From Sphingomonas sp. Leaf33 (GTDB taxonomy: Bacteria > Pseudomonadota > Alphaproteobacteria > Sphingomonadales > Sphingomonadaceae), in contig NZ_LMLB01000001.1 in assembly GCF_001421785.1 (NCBI RefSeq), positions 656,101 to 720,100 of the forward strand: 64,000 nt of DNA, in the 5' to 3' direction. Each line of letters opens with the position of its first letter. The stretch's first letter is position 1. Positions 1 through 7,137 of the stretch are shown here, piece after piece. The position numbers were made by a program, and so were the translations under genes. Under the pieces are notes generated by a model. It was not told the origin of the DNA, ran no database searches, and saw nothing but the letters and a program-made list of their open reading frames with translations.

Positions 1-73
1 ACTCCAACCGGGCAAGGCGATCGTGCCGCCTAGGGTAATCCGCCGCCCGAAGCCGAGCATGCGTCGCAAGTAA
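1..73 (+). CDS. 3' end of a truncated gene, product unknown
   Basis: An open frame enters from the left edge of the window (first full codon at base 2) and ends at TAA 71-73. The 23 visible residues are basic and proline-rich and finish in SMRRK. Too little is visible to assign a function, and the frame could be chance. Confidence 0.3.
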   Translation, partial: LQPGKAIVPPRVIRRPKPSMRRK

Positions 74-129
74 GGCCGTAACCTTGCGGTTGGAAATTGA
101 CGGCGCGAGTGTGCGCGTTAGGCATCCGT

Positions 130-1032
130 ATGGCTTTCGGCGTCTTCATCCACCGGTCGGACTCAATCTACGATGACACGCCGGCCGAGCGCTATCAGTT
201 CCCGCCTCAATATCTCAGCCGGGTCCGCGCCTGCATCGGCGACTGGATCGTCTATTACGAGCCGCGCAAGGTGCACGGCACACGCGGGTATTTCGCCGTG
301 GCAAAGGTCCAGCAGGTGATTGCCGACCCCAGCGCTCCCGGCATGTACCTCGCGCTGATCGAACCCGGCAGTTACCTCGACTTCTCGAACCCGGTTCCCT
401 TCGCCGACGGTGATGGGGCCGTGATCGAACGCGGCGTCCTGAACGAAGCTGGTCGTATCTCGGGTCGGGCCCAGGCGGCTGTGCGAGGGCTGTCCGCCTC
501 CGACTTCTCCCGCATCGTCGGCCTTGGCCTGGCGGAGGAAAATCCGCTGTTGCCGCGGGTCGGCGCCTCCGAAGCGCCGTCGGCAGTCCGAGAGGAGCGA
601 GTGCCCTTCGGATTCGACGAGACGCGCGAGCGTGTAAGCATGCTCGTTTCCCGCGTCGTGCGTGACCGTGTTTTCCGCCGCATCGTGCTGCGCGCATATG
701 ACGAGCGATGCGCGGTCACGGGGCTCAAGCTAATCAATGGCGGCGGGCGGGCCGAGGTCGAGGCCGCGCACATTCGGCCGGTCGAGGCGGACGGGCCGGA
801 TATCGTGAGCAATGGCCTGGCTCTTTCCGGTACGGCGCATTGGATGTTCGATCGCGGGCTCATCAGCCTGGCCCACGACGCCAGCATCCTCGTCTCGCGC
901 CAGGCGAACGATCCGGACAGCATCCGCTCGGTCATCAACCCGAGCGGGCGAGCGATCTTGCCAGGCCGCCCCGGCGACCGGCCGCATCCGCACTTCCTGC
1001 GCTGGCACCGGGAGCACTGCTTCAAGCTGTAA
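130..1032 (+). CDS. HNH endonuclease family protein
   Basis: Predicted nuclease of about 300 residues. The C-terminal third carries an HNH-type core: CAVTG, then EAAHIRPVEADGPD with the catalytic-type His, then NGLALS and HWMFDRGLISL. This is the arrangement of HNH proteins often annotated as putative restriction endonucleases. The N-terminal half (FGVFIHRSDSIYDD onward) is the domain that usually precedes HNH in this family. The frame is open from a TTG at 97, but the ATG at 130 starts directly on the conserved N-terminus and is preferred. It sits upstream of a relaxase gene, so it is probably mobile-element cargo. A stand-alone restriction or defence role is an inference; no methylase partner is adjacent. 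Confidence 0.8.
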   Translation: MAFGVFIHRSDSIYDDTPAERYQFPPQYLSRVRACIGDWIVYYEPRKVHGTRGYFAVAKVQQVIADPSAPGMYLALIEPGSYLDFSNPVPFADGDGAVIERGVLNEAGRISGRAQAAVRGLSASDFSRIVGLGLAEENPLLPRVGASEAPSAVREERVPFGFDETRERVSMLVSRVVRDRVFRRIVLRAYDERCAVTGLKLINGGGRAEVEAAHIRPVEADGPDIVSNGLALSGTAHWMFDRGLISLAHDASILVSRQANDPDSIRSVINPSGRAILPGRPGDRPHPHFLRWHREHCFKL

Positions 1033-1265
1033 AGGTGCTGGCGACCGGAAATTCGGAAGGAAGGTCGGTTCAGCAGCCGACGATGCGTTGGCGCGACCAA
1101 GGGGGAGGAAATTTAGGCGCAACAGCGCAATTTGGCGGGGGCGCCCAATTGCGGTGCGCCGCCGGTGCCTGATCGGCCGCGGCGGGTCCTCCAACCTGGC
1201 GGTTTCCGGAAGGCGGTTCGTCGGGGGGATTGTGCGATTTGCTGGGCCCGTCGACAATCAGAAGC

Positions 1266-2639
1266 ATGTCATCGTCCGGGTCCATCGGTGAAGAGCCTGC
1301 GGTGTTCGCGCACCATGTGCGTGCGCTGCTCGCCCGGCAGCGGCGCGAGGACGAGGAAGCGATCGCCGGGTCCCTGAAGCGGACAGGCTTCCGCGCGCAG
1401 GGCGACGATCGCGAGACCCGAGGGCCGCCGCGTCGCGCGTCCACGTCCGGCCGCGAGCGGACGGTGGACTTTCACGCCGCCAGCCCGCTGACCCGCCGCG
1501 ACCGGCAGACGGGCGGGTTCCGGGTGCCACACTTCGACGTGAAGGCGGTTATGGCGATCCACCCGCCGTCCCGAAACGGCGTCGCCCATCCGCGCTGCGG
1601 CGGCGGGGGCATGAGCGCGGTGGCGCACTTCGACTATGTGACCGATGGCGCGCGGATCGGGCTGGCGACGCATATCGACTATATCCGGCGGGAAACCGGC
1701 GTCGTCGATCCGGCGGGCGAGATGCTGCTCGACATGCTGGACGAGCAGGAGATGCGGGGGGATCTGAACCAGCTTGCCTGCTACACCAACATTCCCGGCG
1801 GCTGGGACCGGGCACGCAGCCTGTTCGAGGCGGCCGAGCGCGCCGCACCGCCGCCGAAGTCGCATCTGCTGCAGGCTTCGACCGCGCAGGTCACCAGCTT
1901 CGAGTATCAACTGAAGTTCGGCGGTGCCCCGACCTGGTTCCGCGAGATGACCCGGCGATTGCGGGCGGAAGCGGAGGAAGTCGAGCGGGAGGCGATCGAG
2001 CGTGGACGGCCCGCGCGGCATCGCACGGTCACCATCGCCGAGGTGTCTGGCAAGGAAGCCTATGAGCGCCTCGACTGGTTCGAACACAGGAGGTTCGCTG
2101 GCGATCTCGTCTCGTGGAAGCAGGGCCGGACCCAGCGGTCGCAGCACCGGTTCGTCGGCGAACTGCCCGATGGTCTTTCGGCGGTCGATCGCCATGAGAT
2201 CCTGTCGCGGTTCTGCGGCATGTTGGCGGATGATGGCTGGATGGTGGTCGGCGCGATCCACCAACCCGACCGTCACAACGACCGCCGCAACTTCCACATC
2301 CATGTCGATGGCGTCGATCGCCCGGCCGAGTGGCTCGATGATTTTGGCTGCTGGGATTTCGAACATACCGCGCGCCGAAACGGAAAGGTCACGCATCCGG
2401 ATCGCCAGAAGAAGGTCCGCTATCCAACGCCGCCCGCCGGCCTTCTGCGTGACCGGTTCATCACGATCGTCAATGAGGTGATCGGCGATCGGCCGGACGT
2501 CGTGCGGTATCTGCACGGCACCTATGCCGACAACGGCATCGGGCTGACCCCGCTCGAGCATATGGGCAACCGGGCTCGAAGCACGCGGGATCGAGACGGA
2601 GGTGGGATCGCGCAACGCCCGGAGGATCCTCGCCGATGA
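1266..2639 (+). CDS. MobA/MobL-type relaxase, N-terminal part (frameshifted)
   Basis: Looks like the nicking-enzyme half of a conjugal relaxase. Visible blocks include VAHFDYVTDGARIG and ATHIDYIRRETG, and near bases 2259-2312 a His-rich HQPDRHNDRRNFHIHV stretch that matches the metal-binding His motif of MobA/MobL relaxases. These nick DNA at oriT to start conjugal transfer. The start is ATG 1266; a TTG at 1230 is the alternative. After base ~2566 the frame turns into arginine-rich nonsense, while the adjacent frame reads a family-like block (LEARGIETEVGSRN) that continues into the next entry. The two entries are therefore best read as one gene split by a frameshift. No oriT was identified. 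Confidence 0.75.
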   Translation: MSSSGSIGEEPAVFAHHVRALLARQRREDEEAIAGSLKRTGFRAQGDDRETRGPPRRASTSGRERTVDFHAASPLTRRDRQTGGFRVPHFDVKAVMAIHPPSRNGVAHPRCGGGGMSAVAHFDYVTDGARIGLATHIDYIRRETGVVDPAGEMLLDMLDEQEMRGDLNQLACYTNIPGGWDRARSLFEAAERAAPPPKSHLLQASTAQVTSFEYQLKFGGAPTWFREMTRRLRAEAEEVEREAIERGRPARHRTVTIAEVSGKEAYERLDWFEHRRFAGDLVSWKQGRTQRSQHRFVGELPDGLSAVDRHEILSRFCGMLADDGWMVVGAIHQPDRHNDRRNFHIHVDGVDRPAEWLDDFGCWDFEHTARRNGKVTHPDRQKKVRYPTPPAGLLRDRFITIVNEVIGDRPDVVRYLHGTYADNGIGLTPLEHMGNRARSTRDRDGGGIAQRPEDPRR

Positions 2640-3852
2640 GGCCGCGGCTTGCGAGAAGCGTGCGAACGAGGCGGAGGCGGCGCTCGCCGGCGAACTCGCA
2701 CTGATCCGTACCATCGTGGCGAACGATCTCGCCGTCATGGCCGCGGTCGAACGCTACGAACGACTAGAACGGCGTCTGATCCGGCGGCGGCTTCAGCGCG
2801 AATTGGCCGACGTCGTTATCACGATGGCGCGGTCGCGGGCGGAGACGGTGGTGCATACGCTGACCCCGACGCCGGGGCGCCCTGTGACACCGCGCAAGGG
2901 AGACGACCAACTGCTCGCCGATGCTCGGGCGCACCTTGCATGGGTCGAGCGGAACAGCCCTACGCCGGACGAGCGGGAAGCGGCGCGACGGGTGGAGGAG
3001 GCGCTCGCTGCAAGAGCAGCGGACCAGTGGGCCATCGTGCAAGCGGCAACTTCACGGCTTGGGCAAGCGCCGGCCATGGACGCGCTCGTCTACGTTCCGC
3101 GCCAACAGGCGCCTGCGGCGGCGGGCACGGCGTCGCGGTTCGATGACCAGAAGCGGGATCGACTGCGCGCCTGGCTGCGCAAACACGCCGCTGATGGGGA
3201 TCTGCTGATTTTCGATAACGGCGAAGCGCGGCTCGGCCGCAGCGTTCCAAGGACGATCGACACGCTGATGCGGCAGTTTGCCCATGAACTGAGCTTCCAG
3301 CGATTGCTGCTGGCGGAGCGGCACCGGCGGGCTGATCGCGAGATGCTGTCGGGCTTTGCTCCGTCGAAGGAGACGCCAAGCACGTCTTCCGATTCAGGCA
3401 AGCCGCGCCGGATCACGCATCCGTCACCGTCAAGCGCCCCGTTCACCACGACGGTTCAAACCCTGCCGATCCCAGAACCGGGCGAGGCGGAGTTCTCGTC
3501 CATGGTCATGGGCACGACTTCTGTTACGCCCCGCGCGCCGCGCACGGTCGCGCCACGCGCGCATATCTCGACACGGCAGGTGAATCGGAAACCTGACATT
3601 TCCGGATCGCCGGCTGGCAAGCGGTCGAACCGGGTCGCACCGAGCGGGCCGGATCGGGTCGGCTCTACCGCGCTGAAGGACACTTCTACCGACCGCGCCG
3701 CACTCACGTCGGAGACGGCCGAGAAGTCGAAGGTCAGTATCTTTGATCAGGCATCGTCGTTGCCGACGACGGGCGAGAAGAGAGTGGCGCCCAAGGGGCC
3801 GGCAAGCTCTGCGCCACCGGTCAGCCTGCCCACGAAGGGCCCCGAGCGCTAG
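2602..3852 (+). CDS. Relaxase C-terminal part, downstream of frameshift
   Basis: An open frame of 416 residues beginning at GTG 2602. In the same frame just upstream the DNA reads TGLEARGIETE, which joins to VGSRNARRILADE. This matches the block that follows the His motif in MobA/MobL relaxases, so this is the continuation of the relaxase and probably not a separate gene. Residues 1-150 are charged and likely helical or coiled coil (EAACEKRANEAEAAL). The last 150 residues are Pro/Ser/Thr-rich and low in complexity. The 38-base overlap with the upstream frame results from the frameshift. Confidence 0.65.
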   Translation: MGSRNARRILADEAAACEKRANEAEAALAGELALIRTIVANDLAVMAAVERYERLERRLIRRRLQRELADVVITMARSRAETVVHTLTPTPGRPVTPRKGDDQLLADARAHLAWVERNSPTPDEREAARRVEEALAARAADQWAIVQAATSRLGQAPAMDALVYVPRQQAPAAAGTASRFDDQKRDRLRAWLRKHAADGDLLIFDNGEARLGRSVPRTIDTLMRQFAHELSFQRLLLAERHRRADREMLSGFAPSKETPSTSSDSGKPRRITHPSPSSAPFTTTVQTLPIPEPGEAEFSSMVMGTTSVTPRAPRTVAPRAHISTRQVNRKPDISGSPAGKRSNRVAPSGPDRVGSTALKDTSTDRAALTSETAEKSKVSIFDQASSLPTTGEKRVAPKGPASSAPPVSLPTKGPER

Positions 3853-3996
3853 CCCGTCGCGCGCATCTGGGAAGACCCGCCGGGGCTGGCGGAAGGAAGA
3901 TTGGGAAGCGCCTGCGGCTGTGCCGTGAAGGCGAAAATGAAGGTGCGGAAGGGTGGCGTGCAGCCCGCCACCTCCCGCATAATCCCAAGGACTTCC

Positions 3997-4527
3997 ATGT
4001 ATATCATGACCAAAGAGCGGGCGCTGGCGCAGATGCGCGCGCTGACCGCGACCCAGGCGCTCGCCACGCTGGTGGGCTGGCAATCCGACCCGGCGACTCG
4101 GCTGCTGCTGCGCTCGCCGTTCAGCGACTGGTTTTATGCTGCCACCCCCGACCTGCTGCTGGTCCCGTCGATCGAGCCGTCGCGCGGGGATCTCCGGACG
4201 GTCGATAGGGGCATGCGTGAGGCGCGTTGCGACGCACTCGTCGTCAAGGCGTCGAGTGAGGGCCGGCGCACCCTCTATATCGCTTACGGCCAGTGGGGGC
4301 GGCAGGAGAACGTCTGGTGCCATGGCCGGCGGCTCTGGCTGTCGCCGCATGGCAAGGCGTGGCTGGTCCCCGACCCGCACGACAGCGAGGATCCGCACCT
4401 GTCGATGCAGTTGACCGCGCGCCGGCTGCTGGTGGCGTCGCATCCGCCCGCGCGGGACGACCAGGAGGCGATCGACGGCCTCGACCGAGCCGACGCCTTC
4501 CTTGCGCAGCTGTGGGGGGACCGCTGA
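3997..4527 (+). CDS. Conserved mobile-element protein, function unknown
   Basis: A 176-residue protein I do not recognise. The start ATG 3997 follows an AAGGA ribosome-binding site; the frame is open from 3901, but the upstream part lacks protein-like composition. Features include MTKERALAQMRALTATQAL, GWQSDPATRLLLRSP and a Trp-rich middle (YGQWGRQENVWCHGRR). There is no signal peptide or membrane segment. It is coupled to the next gene by a TGATG overlap, so the two probably act together. Position after a relaxase suggests an accessory protein of an integrative or mobilisable element. Confidence 0.65.
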   Translation: MYIMTKERALAQMRALTATQALATLVGWQSDPATRLLLRSPFSDWFYAATPDLLLVPSIEPSRGDLRTVDRGMREARCDALVVKASSEGRRTLYIAYGQWGRQENVWCHGRRLWLSPHGKAWLVPDPHDSEDPHLSMQLTARRLLVASHPPARDDQEAIDGLDRADAFLAQLWGDR

Positions 4528-5159
4528 TGCCCGCGCTGCCGTGGATCAGCCCGGCAGATGCCGATGACATGCTGTTCGACGATCCGTTGGGATCGTCGCC
4601 CAACTTCGGTTTCGCGCTGCTGCGGCCGAAGGCGAAGGGCAAGCGCAACACCACCGCCGACCTCGCCCGGGCCAAGCTCCAGCCGAGCAGGCCGGACGAC
4701 GCGGCCTGGGGGCCGGACGGGCTGTGGCCGATCACCTGCACGACCAGCCGGCTGGTGCCCGCGCCCGGTGTGGCCATCGAGCCGGATGCGCTGGAGGGCG
4801 TGTTCGAAGGCTATGACGCCAGGGTCAAGCCGCACCAAAAACTGCTGGCCACGGTCCTGACCATGCGTTTCGATCACGGCTGGCAGGCCACCGACATCCT
4901 GTCGCTCGTCGGCATGTACGCGCTGCAGCACCTCGCGCTCGAACGCCGGCTGACCAGCCTTACCGTCGTCCATATGCCGGGTGACGAACTTTCGGCGCGC
5001 CGCCCGCACGTCCACTGCGTGGTGCTGGCGCGGGTCCACCGCGCCAGCGGATGGGGGGAGCTGCACCGCGATCTCGTCGCCAAGGACGCGCAGGCCGCCT
5101 TCGATTCGGAATGGTCAGCTTTTCGGGACGAATGGGCGCCGCGCTTCGCGCCCGGCTGA
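4527..5159 (+). CDS. Unknown element protein with HxH motif (possible relaxase-like fold)
   Basis: A 210-residue protein starting at ATG 4527, which overlaps the previous stop codon (TGATG), indicating translational coupling. The C-terminal half contains RRPHVHCVVLARVH, an H-x-H followed by a hydrophobic strand. That pattern resembles the metal-binding His pair of rolling-circle Rep and Mob proteins. The N-terminal half (FALLRPKAKGKRN) is basic. I cannot identify a catalytic tyrosine with confidence. A replication, relaxase-like or accessory transfer role is inference; it could be an unrelated conserved protein. Confidence 0.6.
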   Translation: MPALPWISPADADDMLFDDPLGSSPNFGFALLRPKAKGKRNTTADLARAKLQPSRPDDAAWGPDGLWPITCTTSRLVPAPGVAIEPDALEGVFEGYDARVKPHQKLLATVLTMRFDHGWQATDILSLVGMYALQHLALERRLTSLTVVHMPGDELSARRPHVHCVVLARVHRASGWGELHRDLVAKDAQAAFDSEWSAFRDEWAPRFAPG

Positions 5160-5284
5160 GCAGGCCGCCGAGCATCCGCGACAGGCGTCGCGGGTGCCTC
5201 CGGCCAAGGCGGGCGGTGCCCGCCTGAAGGGGAATGAACCGATGGAATGTCCCCGATGGTGGGGACGAAATCGGGAAGAACCAG

Positions 5285-5776
5285 ATGACCAACACCGCCG
5301 CCGCCCGCGCTCACCTCGCCGCCGTTTCCACGATGCTCTTGGGCAACCGCACGTCCGACCATCGGCCGCATTGCTTGCCGGTGAGCGCCTCGATCAGCTC
5401 GCGCGGCTCCGACTGGGGCAGATGGCCTGCGACGCGCAGGCCGACCTCGTCCACCTCACCTTCGAGGAGCAGGCGGGCGAAACCGTGATGACCGACATTT
5501 CGATCTTCGTGCCGCGCGACCGGATCTGCTTCTCACACCCTGGCTGCAAGCTGTGGCTGTCGAAGACCGGGTCGCGCGGGCTGCTGCTGCCGCAGCCGCA
5601 TGTCCGCGGCAGCTTCCGCCTCGCGCCGGGGCGAAATCATCCACGTGCCCTTCAAGCCCACCGACGCCGACGCCGAGCAGGGCATCGCCCGCGCCGAGGC
5701 GCGCCTGCGCCGGCTGGTCGAGCGCGGTGTCAATGTCGCGGGCCGCGTCGTCATCAACGACTGGCCGATCTGGTAG
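5285..5776 (+). pseudogene. Decayed gene with two frameshifts, function unknown
   Basis: Three consecutive stretches with protein-like composition lie in different frames. The first is from ATG 5285 (MTNTAAARAHLAAVSTMLLG) to about 5365. The second, from about 5365 to 5628, includes LVHLTFEEQAGETVMTDIS and FVPRDRICFSHPGCKLWLS. The third, 5630-5776, contains IIHVPFKPTDADAEQG and ends GRVVINDWPIW before TAG. The first and third share a frame, so two compensating shifts are implied. The other readings here are Ser/Arg-rich and look like shadows. The product is not recognised. Confidence 0.5.
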
Positions 5777-6286
5777 TGAGGCGAGCCCGTGCGAGCGGGC
5801 CAGCCAATACCCCTCCGCGATCTCCGCCCAGCGTGCCCGCTGCTCGGTCGAGCTACCGAATGCCACCAGCATCAACGAATGGGGCGTGTGCTGCGACCGG
5901 CCGCGGATGTCGGCGAAACGCACCCGGCCCCGCAGGAGGATGATGTCGGCCTCGACGGTCAACGTTTCGTGGAACCAGCGGGAGTCGGTGCGCGCGGGGA
6001 CGAGGCAGACGACGCTGCCGACATTCCCGCACGACCATTGGTCATGCGCGCGTTTCAGCCAGCGCAGCGTTTCGCTGAAAGGAGGATTGACGAAGGCGAG
6101 CCCGCCCGACCAGTCGTCGACGAACCCGTCGCCGCCTTCTTCGAGCAGGATGCGGCGCTTCGCGACCACCGGGCTCAGCTCATGACCGCACGGGTCAAGG
6201 TCGATCGCGCCGAACGCATGGTGGACCTTCGCCAGGAACTCTGGCGGGGTGAAGCGGACGTCACGGTCGGCCTTGTCGCCTTCGCC
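5456..6286 (-). pseudogene. Phage-type DNA N-6-adenine methyltransferase, lacking its own start
   Basis: The minus-strand reading directly after the TAG at 6287-6289 gives DRDVRFTPPEFLAKVHHAFG, then IDLDPCGHELSPV, and later AFVNPPFSETLRWLKRAH. These are the DLDPC and NPPF (catalytic DPPY-like) motifs of the phage Dam family, which methylates adenine N6. There is no ATG, GTG or TTG between the TAG and GTG 6169. Starting at 6169 would remove the conserved DLDPC block. Family-like sequence ends near 5790, after EIAEGYWLARSH. Beyond that the frame runs on antisense to the neighbouring broken gene, so the native stop may also be lost. It is either a pseudogene or the second half of an HTH-methylase fusion interrupted by one amber codon. 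Confidence 0.7.
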
Positions 6287-6667
6287 CTAATGAGCGCGCT
6301 CCATGGCGCGGCGCCGGGCTTTCGGCGCCAGCACGGTCAGCAGGCGGAGCAGGCTGGCAACCGACCCGCCGCCGCGCTCGAGGCTGGCAAGCGTCGTGCG
6401 CGATATCCCCGCGCGTGACGCCGCCTTCTCCACCGTCCAGCCACGCCGGAGCCGGCTGGCGCGCAGTTTTGCACCAAGGGTGTCGCCCGACCCGAGACCG
6501 GTCAGCCGGAAGTTGGTCGCGGTCATCACCGCGACAAGGGTCTCGACCAAACCGACGCCCCGCTCGAGCCGCTTGATCTTCTGGAGCGGCACGCCGATGC
6601 GCGCCGCGAGCGCGGATTGCGACACGCCCGACGACTTGCGCGCTTCGATGAGCGCCGCGACCAACAT
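6287..6667 (-). CDS. Tandem helix-turn-helix (XRE-type) regulator
   Basis: A 126-residue protein with two successive HTH domains. The first is SGVSQSALAARIGVPLQKI (about residues 14-32) and the second GWTVEKAASRAGISRTTLAS (about 75-94), each followed by an LERG segment typical of Cro/C1-XRE proteins. The start ATG 6667 is followed by 126 codons and TAG. The same frame continues into the methylase described separately, so the ancestral product may have been an HTH-methylase fusion with a Trp or Gln codon in place of the TAG. As it stands it would be a stand-alone DNA-binding protein. Confidence 0.75.
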   Translation of the reverse strand: MLVAALIEARKSSGVSQSALAARIGVPLQKIKRLERGVGLVETLVAVMTATNFRLTGLGSGDTLGAKLRASRLRRGWTVEKAASRAGISRTTLASLERGGGSVASLLRLLTVLAPKARRRAMERAH

Positions 6668-6914
6668 CAGATACCAAAAGGGTTCATATTCTGGTCGATA
6701 TGAGCGGCCGTATGTGCCGGGTCAATACTTAGTGAAATTGTCAGTCCATCAGCGTGATTACTTGCGTCAATCCGCTTAGATATGTCGTAAAATCCCGACA
6801 AAAGTAAACATTGCTTTACTATGTCAGGAACAGCCGACATCGTGTCGCGAAGATTTGCGTTGCCGACAGGCAGGCAGATGGCTTAACCTGCCCCCGCTCA
6901 CCAGCAGGTGGGCC

Positions 6915-7095
6915 GAGGCGTGGAAACCTCGTCAAAGAGAGCCGTAGACCCGGTCCGAACCAGTTTCGGCCGGGAGGCGGACGCGTATGTCCAGGGCCTT
7001 CGGGCCTAAAGGCGTTCGCGCCTGTCTCTTTGCAGGTTTCCAACTTCCGGCTTTCGGGCCGGCACCGCCTCGTAAACTGGGGCGGTGCCGCCGGC
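6915..7095 (+). ncRNA. Candidate structured RNA upstream of the S8 peptidase
   Basis: The sequence folds into a nested set of perfect or near-perfect helices. An outer stem pairs 6922-6929 with 7034-7041 (8 bp) and 6934-6940 with 7025-7031 (7 bp). Inside it lie four hairpins. 6949-6959 pairs with 6965-6974 (10 bp, one bulge). 6979-6982 pairs with 6989-6992. 6995-6998 pairs with 7003-7006 across a TTCG loop. 7010-7014 pairs with 7019-7023 across another TTCG loop. A separate hairpin pairs 7061-7069 with 7081-7089. I do not recognise a known RNA family (not tmRNA, RNase P or SRP by their signature motifs). Strand is assumed from the downstream gene; the TTCG loops support plus. Confidence 0.5.
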
Positions 7096-7137
7096 TGGAG
7101 AAGCCACTCGGCACCGACGCGAACGGGGGTTCGGGCG

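Noticed and set aside
1269..2738. Minus-strand open frame of 489 codons
   Set aside because: Shadow of the relaxase gene; the plus strand carries the recognisable His motif.
3430..4443. Minus-strand frame of 337 codons
   Set aside because: Arg-rich shadow spanning the end of the relaxase and the next gene.
6811..7137. N-terminal extension of the S8 protease frame
   Set aside because: The stretch precedes the lipobox, has no protein-like composition and is explained better by the RNA fold at 6915-7095.
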